DNA from: Hedera helix
Lineage: Eukaryota > Streptophyta > Magnoliopsida > Apiales > Araliaceae
Direction of reading: 5' to 3'
DNA: 64,000 nucleotides
NCBI GenBank assembly: GCA_947179155.2
Contig: OX359270.1
Span: 23,549,556 to 23,613,555, forward strand
Below are positions 1-10,863 of this stretch, piece after piece. The translations under genes and the position numbers were made by a program. Position 1 is the stretch's first letter. Each line of letters starts with the position of its first letter. Under the pieces are notes generated by a model that searched no databases, was not told the DNA's origin, and worked only from the letters and a program-made list of their open reading frames with translations.

Positions 1-533
1 TTTTTATCAAATATTTATAAAAAAAAATAATATAAACTACTCTACAACTCGAACGAACTATCAGAACTTGTTGATGGATGAAGTACCATTGTCTTTAATT
101 TCTTTGTTTTGACGGGCAACCATATTTATGGTGTTCTTTATTTTATCGTCTACATATGAAAGGTTCGTACTTCATTGTAGCCATGGATTATAGTGTTATT
201 CCTATTCCTATTTATAGTGTTTTATATTCTTTTGCAAAATATAAGATCACAATAAAGGCTAGTAAATGGATGGGGTATTAAGTTTTAGAGAGGGAGGGAG
301 TAATAAAATTTCTTTATAAATAGTTGTTTATCAACAATAAATTTGCGGTCATGATAATTAACATGAGAAAGGAGTTTAAAAATTAAGTGTAACTTCGCTC
401 CTAGCAAACAATCTCTTTGGAGTTTGGACATCTGATTTCTCTTGGCAAACCTTAATATAATTTTTCCCTCAACAAAAATTGGCCAACAAGTTAGATAGGA
501 TTTTGCTTTCATTAGAAAAAAACAAGTACATAG
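1..533. other. AT-rich intergenic DNA
   Basis: No gene is supported here. The only structured signal is a purine run ending at 300 and followed by TA, which looks like the inverted terminus (GAGGGAG-TA) of a Stowaway-type MITE whose other end would lie outside the window. A 101-codon minus-strand frame at 285-590 crosses into the TRIM LTR and resembles no known family. Confidence 0.4.
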
Positions 534-720
534 TGTTGGGGAGAATTGGGAAACTCGCGCGATGTGTGTGCGTACACAATGCACTAACACACATGTTTAG
601 AATCCAACTTGACTCAAAAGTTTAAGTCATTAGGTCTTGGGTCTATTCATATATATTAATCATTCACTCTTTTATTATTTATCTGTTGTGAAACTCCTAC
701 TCACTTGTGATATGCTATCA
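534..720 (-). repeat. TRIM 3' LTR
   Basis: Begins TGTTGGGGAGAATTGGG and ends GATATGCTATCA. It aligns along its whole length with 1013-1200. Confidence 0.85.
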
Positions 721-1000
721 ATCTCCCTCTCATAAGTAAGTGCATCACCTCAAGAGTTCCCCTTCACTTGAACACTTATCTTCAATCATCGCAACACCAA
801 TTCTTGGCTAACCACTCTCAATTTTTTCATCGAGAGTCAACTTCCATCAATAATTAAATATATTCTTTTCAATTACCGCGGATTACCAATTTTCGGATAA
901 TCAATCTCGAAAAATTCTCGGCTAAAGCCATCAAGAATTTAACATCACCATCATGTATCTTTTGAAGAGATTCACCAGCTTGGGATTAATCTTCCGTAGC

Positions 1001-1012
1001 TCTAATACCAGT
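1001..1012 (-). other. TRIM primer binding site (initiator-Met tRNA type)
   Basis: Plus-strand GCTCTAATACCA abuts the right LTR. The reverse complement matches the plant initiator-Met primer site with one substitution. Confidence 0.8.
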
Positions 1013-1200
1013 TATTGGAAGAGAATCGGGGAGCCCGAGCGTCGTGTGCATGTACACAAGGCACTAACACACATGTTTTGAACCCAACTTGACCTAAAAG
1101 TTTAAGTCATTAGGTCTTGAGTCTATTTATGTATATTAATTATTCACTCTTTTATTATTTATCTGATATGAGATTTTAACTCACTTATGATATCCTAACA
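1013..1200 (-). repeat. TRIM 5' LTR
   Basis: Begins TATTGGAAGAGAATCGGG and ends GATATCCTAACA. It is paired with 534-720. The terminal TG has mutated to TA on the left side. Confidence 0.85.
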
Positions 1201-2889
1201 CATAGTAAGATTTGACTATTCGAAGGAAAGAGTTTTTGGATAATTTATTTTTAATCCATCCAAACCATTATCTTCATGGGAAAACATTTTTCTATAAAAT
1301 ATAAACTTTTTACCTGCAAAATACAAAATTTCTATTAATTTCAAGCTCAATATTAATTTTAAGTCGGCCGCACAGAGATGATAAGCTCACATATTTCAGC
1401 CATCCACCCACCCCCACCCCCACCCCCACCCCTTTCTTATGACATTTTATAAGTTAATAATGTAAATAATAGGAGGTATAAGTACACAAAACACAAGGAA
1501 ACTTGATAAAAGTTGACTAGAATAATGCATTGCTTCTAAATTTTCTAAATCTAATCATACAGATCAATTCCTATTTAAGATAACTGCCTGCCGAGCTCTC
1601 CTACTATTACATCAATAAAGTATTAAGTGTTTGATGTTGAAGTTCTGCTCCAGCAAATATTCATTCTACTTGGTTCATTGCATTGCTCAGATAAATTCAG
1701 TTTCATATTGCTGCTGGATTTACTCGGTATCTTACGAACATGTAGTAGATGCTAAATTTTCTTTCAAATTCAGGCTAGACATATTCATCATGATGTAGAG
1801 TAAATATTTATTTATATAAATTAAAAAAGTTTAATTTATTATAAATAATATTAGAATTATTCTAATTTATTTATTCTACTACCGACTTAATATTGAATCT
1901 AAATGATCAAATCATAAAAGAGAAATATTTATTTTAGAAGTAGATGGCATAATAATAATAATAATAAATTAAGTATATTTAATTTATATTAAAGTAATAG
2001 AATAAATTAAATGTCTTAATATTTATAATTAAGTATTTTAAAAATATTAATTATAAATTAATAAGCGGAGGTTCCTTGATTTTCCTGCTGAGGTTGGCTT
2101 CATGTTGGGCTGGCGAATTGTGCCATCTTAACTACTGAACTACTAATTTTGGCGTACCAAGCTGCCCAAATTTCCTTCCTTTTTTGTTGTCGAACCAAAT
2201 TGGGCCTGCCCTTTTTGACTCCTTAAGTGCCGCTCCTAGCTTACCGAGTTCCCCTTTGAATTAGCCCCGAAATCTAGCTAGTTTATAGGCTAGCTTAGGA
2301 TTGACAAAGCTGTCGAGCTTGATTAGTTTAAGGACCTCAATTAGCTGATCCATTAAGGCTTAAATTATGTTTATTACTAAAAGTTCAACTCTTTTATTGA
2401 TCCTCCTTGAATTAACTTCAGCCCAAATACTTTGAATCTATCCATTAAGACATTCTTTGAATTTCTTAGCTCTAGCTCTTGTAACTAGACGAACTGGAAC
2501 TTCCCTCAGCCTCATTTGATGTATTCCTATTTAGGATTGGGTCAATGTATTGTCTCAATAATATCTTCTTGTATTATTTTAGTCCACCACATACTTACCC
2601 AAAATGTTACGACTAAATGTATTAATAATAGTATGTTGAGTCATTATATATACATTCAAGTATCCCACATGTTATAATGTGGGACTAAGGTGTTACAAAC
2701 CCCCCTAGTTAAATTTTTGACATCTTCATTAGAATCAATCACCATACATGATTCATAGATTTTTGCTTCTCTAGCCATTGTGGGATAATACCGACTGGAT
2801 TCATGTCCCCACCTTTGAATCTCTTTCCATTATGGGATAATACCACCAACTTTTGTGTACTCACTTCTGACAACCTAATCAAATGACAT
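1201..2889. other. Intergenic, AT-rich
   Basis: No coding frame is supported. It holds a C-rich minisatellite (1405-1432) and an (ATA)n run around 1949-1967. A less AT-rich stretch at 2060-2500 was not recognised. A short inverted motif near 2665-2690 (CCCACATGTTATAATGTGGG) precedes a GTGTTACAAACCCCCC string of the kind often seen at plant repeat ends. Confidence 0.4.
1405..1432. repeat. C-rich minisatellite, unit about ACCCCC
   Basis: Tandem ACCC/ACCCCC units can be read directly. Confidence 0.9.
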
Positions 2890-3095
2890 AATAATACTCA
2901 TATCAAAAATAGGACACTTTCAAAATAATACTTGTATCAAAAATAAGATTCCTTCTCATAATAGAACTCTAGCATATAATAAACATCTTATTAAAAATAG
3001 GACACATTCCAAAACAATAATCCTATTTTCAGTAGAACTCTTTCTTTTCATAATAACAATCTTTTTTTAAATATGATTTGAGGAGCATCCCAATA
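2890..3095 (-). repeat. 3' LTR fragment of a non-autonomous copia-like element
   Basis: About 200 bp match the U3 portion of the LTR at 13578-14258 in the same orientation (corresponding part roughly 13990-14200). Shared landmarks are the AATAGGACACTT, AATAAGATT and CATATAATAA words in the same order. The outer edge ends near 3095 at CATCCCAATA, which is the minus-strand start TATTGGGATG. The remaining two thirds of this LTR are not recognisable to the left. Confidence 0.6.
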
Positions 3096-3104
3096 ATTCT
3101 TTTC

Positions 3105-3422
3105 TCAACTTAAATTCCCAAACACTTCTACTTCGTCATTGCCATAGTTATTGTATTCACCGCCATCTTTCACATCATCCATAACATCTACACTATCCAC
3201 ATAATCCACAACATTTAGATTATTCGTAACATCTACGTTATCCTTGTTATTCGTATCTTTCGCATCATCTGAATCATTTGCGTCATCTGCATCATAGCCA
3301 TCATTATCATCATCTTCAACATTATCATCTTTTTTAATAGCACCATCATCAGTATTATTGTCATCATCTTCATCAGTATCTCCGTCTTCCTTTCCATAAT
3401 CTATATCTCTATTGTTCAGCAG
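3105..3422 (-). pseudogene. Asp/Asn-rich acidic open frame inside the small copia-like element
   Basis: The minus strand stays open for 105 codons between TAG at 3423-3425 and TGA at 3105-3107. The product would be dominated by Asp, Asn, Glu and Val, with runs such as DEDDD and DDDND. There is no ATG near the upstream end; the first in-frame ATG is well inside. The frame stops just before a purine tract and the LTR boundary, so it occupies the 3' end of the element interior. Part of the openness may come simply from a degenerate GAT/GAC trinucleotide array, so coding status is uncertain. No family was recognised. Confidence 0.35.
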
Positions 3423-3500
3423 CTACAACAGTGTTCCTTTATAACCATAAAATTTCTTGTTCATCAACATCATGACGAACATTGAATCCAACTCGTTCAA

Positions 3501-6117
3501 TGTAATGCTCCCAAATCGGTCTCACACTATCCCATTTAAGTCATCAAAATACTACAACAAAATTATTACAATATACTATATAATACCCAATAATACACAA
3601 CTAAGTCTTCACATTTATTACTATTCTACAATACAGTGAAGACTAGTATAACAACTAACTCCAACAGCTAATCCATTCCCCTTTTCTCCTCGCTAGTCCC
3701 GGCTACGCTCTCATTTCCTGAACAATTGAACAAAAAGGAAATGGTGAGTTCAAATAGCCCAGTAAAGAATATCATGACTAAGCTAATAAAAGATAAATTA
3801 TTCTTAGTCTTCAACAGTTGAGTTCTTAATAGAATATAATAGACAACAAGTTTTAAATCAATAGCTGCAGTTGAGTTGTTAATAGAGTAATATAAACAGC
3901 AAGATTTAAATCAAAAATAGCAGTTAAATTCTTAAACAAAATTCAACAGCGGTGAAATAACCACCACTAAGAAAATCAAGTAGATCATGATGTCTAATAG
4001 CGTCTCTTTTTAAGAAAATCATCATCAACTTTTATCATCTGAAATAACACTAGTCATGATCATGCCAAACAACAGTTCTTCTTTACCCCCGGCCAGAGAG
4101 AACATTCATCACGTGTCCTTGTCATCCGACCAAAGACACCCCACAATTATATCACATTTATCCTATATCACCTTTAACTTATCATCTGTGCCCCATGCCC
4201 CAGATATTTAGAACAACCTGCTTCTTGATAATTGAAATAACAACAGAGATATAAATAATGAACAGAAGAAACAGGATAAACAATAACATTAGGAGTTAGC
4301 AAATTTTATTTTGTCCAGATTCAAATAATGTCCAAATTGTCAACATGATGTAGAGAAAATGGTGTTCAAGTCCAAGATCCACAGGAAAGAAGTTCAACGG
4401 TAAGGTTTATGGTACAAGAAATTAGTTCAAAATGTTCACAATTCAAATAAATGTCTACAGTTCAAAAGTTCAAGGTACATAAATTCACATTTCAAATATG
4501 ATGATAAAAATTTAATAGGAATATTCTTGTCAAATGGTATTAGATGAAGTGCAAACTATTAAGGGAATATTAATGAATTATTAATTCAAGAATTTTCACT
4601 GTTTAATAATATTAGAGGTACAAATGATATATTTTTTTACCATAGTAAGTTTAAGTGATAGAAGATGAAAAAGATGGTATTCCTTACAAGTAAGAATGAA
4701 AATGATATCCTTTTATGATGATGAAAATAATGATATCCCTAACCGTAATAAGTTTAAGAGTTTAAAAGAAAATGATATACATTACCTTATTTCGTGACTA
4801 AATACAACTTTTATGAGGTTGATCAACCTATATGTCTATTCATAATTTAATTAATAAGTAACACATACCAATTTTATGTATATAAAATCATCAAAGTGAC
4901 TATATAGTATAAATATACTATAAAATAATTTTTTTTTAAAATAATTTTTCAAAGTAAAATCTTTCAAAGAAAGTTTTTCAAAATAAATTTTCTAATAGAA
5001 GAGTCTTTTAAAGGAAGAGTTGTAAACTAATATGTGTGTGAGTGTTTATATAATTTCTATAAAAACTTACTTGAACAATACTCGTATCCTTCCAGATCTT
5101 CAACGCTTAATATAATTTTAATACACTCAGAGAGACACTTATACTAAGAAATATTTAGAGAGTGAAAAGAAGATTGAGTGAGAAATGCATGAATCTCCTT
5201 ATGCTAAGCCCCATATTTATAGGCAGAGCCTAACCAACTTTTTCACACACACATTACACATTTTAATCTTATCTTTTAATTTAAATCATTCATCAACTAA
5301 TACATATTTCACACTTTAATCTGCATCATTCATTGACTAACACGCGTTTCACGCTTACACGCGTTACACATTTACGCGCGTTACACATTTACGCGCGTTA
5401 CACACTTACGCGCGTTACACACTTACGCATATTACACACTTACATATTATTTTATTCATTTAATATTCCAATTATTGAATATACAATGTTTTTTAAATAA
5501 TAAATATGTCTAATTGTTTAATACCCGTGATTGCTACCGTAATAATTATTGGCCCAATAATGCAAGATGTTGTACATTATGATAATTATTGATTCAATAA
5601 TATGAAATACTATGCAATGAATAATATAAAATATTGTGTAATGACAATTATTAATTCAATAATGTAAGATGTTGTATAATGACAATTATTGATTCAATAA
5701 TGTAAAATGTTGTGTAATGATAATTATTGATGAAATACTGTGCAATAGCCACTTTATCAGTTCAATAATTTGAACATTGTGTAATACCGTATGCTATTGT
5801 AAAATACCATATGATACCATACTTTTATCACTGGATATTTTAACAGTTAAAAATGATAATACCGTTAACCATTCTTATTTAAAAATGTTACTGTTGTCAT
5901 TTTCTACATTCGATAATATTTCGTTGTGGGGTCCATTCATAACTGAATATTTCAGCGCCGTCAAACGAATATTCCCCAACAGAACGAATATTCTCCGACA
6001 TAAAATTTTTGTACATAACATCCTTAACTTTAATTTTTATTAATTTAACACATTACTGTCAATCATAAAATTATGAGAAAAATTTTAAATATATTTATTA
6101 AAATTCGGGGTCTTATA
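3501..6117 (-). repeat. Tekay-type 3' LTR
   Basis: 2617 bp, beginning TGTAATGCTCCCAAATC and ending TCTTATA. The partner LTR begins TGTGACGCCCCC and ends TCTTACA. The 3' LTR has lost the canonical terminal CA. It holds a TATA-like CTATAAATAT (complement of 5213-5222), a 17-bp minisatellite at 5341-5441, and imperfect AATTATTGATTCAATAATG repeats at about 5565-5735. Confidence 0.88.
5341..5441. repeat. 17-bp minisatellite inside LTR (ACGCGCGTTACACACTT)
   Basis: Four clear 17-bp units plus degenerate flanks are visible. The counterpart in the other LTR (12731-12836) has shifted to ACGTGCGTTACAC-type units with a different arrangement, so the array has evolved since insertion. Confidence 0.8.
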
Positions 6118-6129
6118 TCCTCCCCTCCT
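6118..6129 (-). other. Polypurine tract of the Tekay-type element
   Basis: Plus-strand TCCTCCCCTCCT directly abuts the 3' LTR, giving AGGAGGGGAGGA on the element strand. This is the expected plus-strand primer position. Confidence 0.85.
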
Positions 6130-6149
6130 AATGAAATTTTGTCCCTGAA

Positions 6150-7649
6150 ATTTACGTACTTGGCATTTCGAAGAGATCATGATACTTAGCTCTCATTTCA
6201 GATTCTAGCTCTCATGTCATTTCCTCAATATCTTGGTTTTTTCATCAAATCTTGACTTGAGCTATAATCTTTGAGCGTAATATCTGCTCTTTTCTATCCA
6301 AGATCTTAGCAGGTACCTCCTCATACGTTAAATCTTCCGCTATCTCATCTAGCTCCAACTCAATAATGCAATTTGGGTCATTCACATAATTATGTAATAT
6401 AGATATGTGAAAAACATTATGAATGCGGGACGTATTTAGTGGTAGAGCTGGTCTATAAGCCACATCTCCTATTCGGTCAAGGATTTCAAATGGACCAATA
6501 AATTGAGGATTGAGCTTTTCTCTCTTTCTAAATCTTGTAATTCCTTTCCATAGAGAAACACGTAAGAATACATGATCTCCAACGTTGAAACTTTCGTCCT
6601 TTCAATGAAGATCACTATAACTCTTTTGTCGTTCTTGTGCAGCTTGTATTCGTCGTCTGATCATTTGGATCTTTTTTGTTGTCATGCGCACTAGCTCAGG
6701 TCCCAATAATTTTGCTTCTCCCACCTCATTCCAACATACTGAAAGCGATACTTTCTTCCATACAAAGCCTCAAATGGAGTCATTCCTATACCTGTTTGAT
6801 AATTGTTGCTGTAAGAGAATTCAATCAATGATAAATATTTGTCCCAACTTCCTTTAAAGTCTAGCACACAAAGCCTCAATAAATCTTCAAGAATCTGAAT
6901 TGTCCTTTCCGATTGTCCATTTGTTTGGAGATGATAAGCAGAACTAAATCATAGTTCGGTGCCCATAACTTTTTATAGACTGATCCAAAATTGCGAAGTG
7001 AATCTAGGATCCCGATCAGAAACTATGGATACTGACATGCCATACATTCTCACGATCTCATTTATATGCATATTAGCTAAACGCTCAAGCGAATAGTTTT
7101 CTCGTATATGCAAGAAATGAGCGAACTTGGTCAATTTATCTACAATGACCCAAATTACATCCAAGCCTTGAGAAACTTTGGGAAGACCTGTCACAAAATC
7201 TATATTGATGTGTTCCCACTTCCATTCGGGAGCCTTAAGTGATTGTAATGGATCCTTAGGCACTTGATGTTTTGCCTTGACATGTCAAACACCTTGAGAC
7301 AAACTCAGCGATCTCCTTCCTTCATATTGCTCCACCAAAATGTATGTTGAAGGTCACAATACATTTTGGTACTTCCAAGATGAATTGCAAACGACGTATT
7401 ATGTGCCTCTATCATGATTTTATATTTCAATTCAGGGTCGTTAGGAACACAGAGTCGAGAGTTGACTCGGAGTATCCTTTTTTCATCAATTCTTGCTTCT
7501 GGAATAACACCTTCTCGTACTTTCCTCATCATATTCATCAGTTCTGGATTAATAGCTTGAGCAACTTTGACTTTATCGATTAAAGCCGATTCTACTCGTA
7601 CGTGCGCGATCCTCATATGGGTCCCTAGTGACTTTAACTCTATCTCCAT
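6150..7649 (-). pseudogene. Integrase and chromodomain remnant (pol 3' end)
   Basis: The segment 7305-7649 carries the H2C2-type zinc region of the integrase (IEAHNTSFAIHLGSTKMYCD). 6973-7263 covers the integrase core, with INIDFVTGLP around the first catalytic Asp and VSDRDPRFTSQFW around the second. 6691-6879 covers the SLIEFSYSNNYQ / PFEALYGRK part. 6245-6463 encodes a SRIHNVFHISIL and DLTYEEVP stretch typical of the lead-in to a Tekay chromodomain. A degraded chromodomain continues to about 6150 in shifted frames. Multiple stops and frameshifts make this a pseudogene. In an active element the integrase would insert cDNA and the chromodomain would steer it to heterochromatin. Confidence 0.85.
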
Positions 7650-7699
7650 CTTTTAAAAATCGTACAAATGTGCCTTTGTGTTATTAGTATTGCATTCAT

Positions 7700-9112
7700 A
7701 CTCGCATATGATCTTCTACTCAATGCATCAACTATCACGTTTGCATTTCTTGGGTGATACTAGATAGTGTGGTCATAATCCTTTAAAAGTTCAAGCCAGC
7801 GTTGCTGTCGCATGTTGAATTCCTTCTGAGTGAAGAAATACTTGAGACTTTTATGATCTGTAAAGATCTCCACCTTTTCCCCGTACAAGTAGTGTTTCCA
7901 GATCTTCAATGCGAAAATGACTGCTGCTAACTCTAGATCATGAGTAAGGTAATTTTTCTCTTAATCTTTGAGTTGTCGAGAGACGCAAGCTATAACTTTC
8001 TCGTGTTACATAAGAACGCATCCTAGACTACTACCTGAAGCATCGCAGTAGATAATAAATCCTCTTGATCTTGATGGTATAGTCAGAATAAGGACTGAAA
8101 CGAGTCTCTTCTAGAGTTCTTGAAAGCTTTTCTCGCATTCCTTACTCCATTCGAATTTTGTATTTTTCCGAGTCAGCTGAGTTAGTGGAGTGGTAATTCG
8201 AGCAAAACCTTCTACAAATCTCCTATAATAACCAGCTAGACCATAAAACTTCATACTTCGGTTACTGTCTTAGGTTGCTCCCAGTTTAAAATTATTTCAA
8301 TCTTCACGGGATCAACTAATATTCCTTGTTTAGAAATCTTCACGTAACTTTTAGAGTATTAATCGCAAGTATCGTTCATGATCCTCACGACTCTTGGAGT
8401 ATATGAGGATGTCATCAATAAAGACAACCACAAAATGATCTAAATATTCTTTGAATATTCGGTTCATCACGTCCATGAAGGTTGCAGGAGCATTAGTTAG
8501 TCGAAAATGCATGACTAAGAACTCGTAATGCCCATAGCGAGTTCTGAAAGCAATCTTTGAAACGTCATCAGCTTTAACCTTCAACTGATGATAACCAGAT
8601 CGGAGATCGATCTTTGAAAAATACTAAGCACCTTGTAATTAATCAAACAAGTCATCAATTCGAGGTAACGGATACCTATTCTTGATGGTGACATGATTCA
8701 ACTCTTAATAGTCAATGCACAATCTCAGACTCCCATCCTTCTTCTTTACAAATAGGATAGAGGCACCCCAAGGTGATGTACTTGGTCGTATGAAACCGGT
8801 ATCTAGGAGCTCCTGAAGTTGGACTTTCAACTCTTGAAGTTCTATGGGAGCCATTCGGTATGAGGCTTTAGAAATAGGTTAAGTACCGGGTTCAAGGTCA
8901 ATACAGAATTCAATTTCGCGGTCTGGGGGTAAGACAGGAAATTTTTCAGGAAACACATCAGGGAATTCATTAACAATAGGAATATTGTTCAAGTTTACCA
9001 AATTTTTATTTAGATCAGTGATATGAGCTAGAAAGGCTTGACATCTATTTTTTAATAAATGAATAACTTTATGGCTAGAAATAATTGTTACATATTTTAA
9101 AGGTTTGGTTGC
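7700..9112 (-). pseudogene. Reverse transcriptase and RNase H remnant
   Basis: The best-preserved piece is 8351-8584, with YGHYEFLVMHFRLTNAPATF and the catalytic FIDDILIYS box (the xDD motif at about 8401-8422 on the plus strand). Upstream, 8580-8940 still reads as the fingers/palm part with stops. Downstream, about 7700-8110 reads as RNase H, including ASGSSLGCVLM and FTDHKSLKYFFTQKE followed by the ending DALSRR. In-frame TAG/TGA codons interrupt it several times. It sits between protease and integrase in normal gypsy order. Confidence 0.85.
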
Positions 9113-9574
9113 TTAAATTTGCATGATAGGTTGGTCAGGAATATGAAAGCTAATGAGCTTATGGAAGCAATCAATTTTAGCATAGTGGGTAGTTAACCAA
9201 TCAAATCCTAAAATCACATCAAACTCACGCATTTCCAAAGAGATAAGGTCAACGGGTAGGGTAAGGTTATTGATTTGAGTAAAACAATATTTATAAACAG
9301 TAGATATAACGGCTATTTTCCCTAATGGAGTTTTAACACATAAGTCAAAGTCTAAATTTTTAGGAAAATCAAATTTAAATGTTGAGCATATGCTGGTGAG
9401 ATAAAAAGAGTGGGTAGAACCAGTATCTAATAGGGCATAGACTTCACAAGAGTTTATGAATAGTTTACCGGTTATCAGCTCGTTCAGGTTTCGTGCCTTC
9501 TGAGACGTTAAAGTAAAAGCTCTCCCCTGGACTACATATTTTTTCTTGTCTGTGCTAGCCTTTGGAGTCATCAT
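9113..9574 (-). pseudogene. Retroviral-type aspartic protease of the Tekay-type element
   Basis: A 153-codon open stretch contains ALLDTGSTHSF, the Asp-Thr-Gly active site of retropepsins, followed by a VILGFDWL motif (hydrophobic-Gly-x-x-Trp-Leu) typical of gypsy proteases. It follows the gag zinc knuckle directly. The protease itself looks intact, but it is cut off from the rest of pol by a stop at its 3' end. Confidence 0.85.
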
Positions 9575-9589
9575 TGCTGCTAGAGTTGA

Positions 9590-10671
9590 TTTTGTAACAG
9601 GAAAAAATCGAGCAATATGATCTTCTTTTCCACAATTATAACAAGACTTGGATTGCTGAGTACAATTTGAGCTGATGTGAACCTCTCGACCACACCTGTA
9701 CCATTTTACGGGTGGTCGATCTCCTCCGCTTAAAACTATTACTGGTGCTGATGTTAGTGCTGGTGCCTTTCCGTAATCATTGTGGGATCTCTTTCTCTTG
9801 AAAAAAATTTCACTTATTTCTCCCCTTCTGTTATCTAGACCGGAATTACTACCGAAGTGGTTACTATTTCCAAAATGGTGATTATCGCCTCTACGGTTCT
9901 CGTTACGATAATTGTTATCATTATTTCTTCCTCTTGGTTAGTCATTGGCTCTTAGTTGCAATATTTCATCTTCTTATTTGACCTTTTGAGCCCTATCCAC
10001 CATATCCGAATATAGACAAAGTTTATGAGAGATAAGGTGTCGACGAATTTTGGGTCTCAAGCCTCGTAAGAACATGCGAGCCATTCAGCCTTTGTCGTCC
10101 ACCAAATAAAGCGCGAATCTAGATAACTCCACAAACATGGCTTCGTATTGAGAAACAGTCATGTTCCCTTGTTCTAGTTTAATAAATTTCACCTCTTTTT
10201 AATGATGGATACTTTCTGAAAAATACTTTTCATTAAACAAATCCTGAAACTCCGTCCAAGACATCTCAAATGCTGAAGATGAGTACGCTTTATTGATTCC
10301 CACCAATGGTCTGCTTCTCCTCTTAGCATGAAGTTAGCAAATGGGACCTTCTGATCATCAGTACAACGTAGAACATTAAATATATTTGTCATCTGCTTCA
10401 GCCATGATTCAACCTTAAGTGGGTCCGGCTTCCCGAAAAATTCAGGTGGTCCCAACTCTTTAAACTACTTTGCAGTGACCATCCTCGAATTACCAGCATT
10501 TCCACCAGTAGGAGTTCCCCTTGCTTGATTTTGCATAAATTATATAAAGTTTCTAAAGAAATCATAATTATTCATATAGCCACCTGCGTTATTTTCGAAA
10601 GTTGTAGGAAGATTATTTGTAGCCTCCTAGTTTTCTGCGGCATAATTCATCCCTTGGTTTTTAGATGTCAT
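9590..10671 (-). pseudogene. gag remnant with degenerate zinc knuckle
   Basis: An ATG at 10671 starts the gag frame about 180 bp inside the element from the primer site. The conserved capsid-like part is at 10189-10455 (PPEFFGKPDPLKVESWLKQM followed by an ADHWWES-type motif). The zinc knuckle near 9600-9660 reads CYNCGKEDHIARFF: three ligands are kept and the last Cys has become Phe. At least two nonsense codons lie before the capsid part. Gag would package element RNA; this copy cannot make it whole. Confidence 0.8.
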
Positions 10672-10849
10672 TCTAAAATGTGGTCACAAAACAAAAGTTA
10701 GTTTAAATAAACTGACTTGTCACTTTTTGTGGCTTCATTTAAGCCAACTAACAAAATTTAACTTAGGTAGGACACACTAACGAATGATTCTAATTGTCTT
10801 TCCCCTCCTAATTCTAATGTCAAATCTTCATATAAGATCATATCTCTAA

Positions 10850-10861
10850 GCTCTGATACCA
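10850..10861 (-). other. Primer binding site, initiator-Met tRNA
   Basis: Plus-strand GCTCTGATACCA lies two bases from the 5' LTR. Its complement is an exact 12-base match to the plant initiator-Met primer site. Confidence 0.92.
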
Positions 10862-10863
10862 AC

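Larger units (their letters stand above)
534..1200 (-). mobile_element. TRIM (miniature LTR retrotransposon), complete
   Basis: Two direct repeats of 187 and 188 bp (534-720 and 1013-1200) flank a 292-bp non-coding interior. The outer flanks carry the same 5-bp word, CATAG (529-533 and 1201-1205), which is a target-site duplication. Next to the right repeat, 1001-1012 is a near-match (one change) to the reverse complement of the initiator-Met tRNA primer site. Next to the left repeat, 722-730 is a pyrimidine tract, that is, a polypurine tract on the minus strand. The element is therefore read on the minus strand, with its 5' LTR on the right. The size and lack of coding capacity fit the TRIM class. 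No 5S rRNA-like part was seen, so it is not recognisably Cassandra. The two LTRs are visibly diverged, so the insertion is old. Confidence 0.87.
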
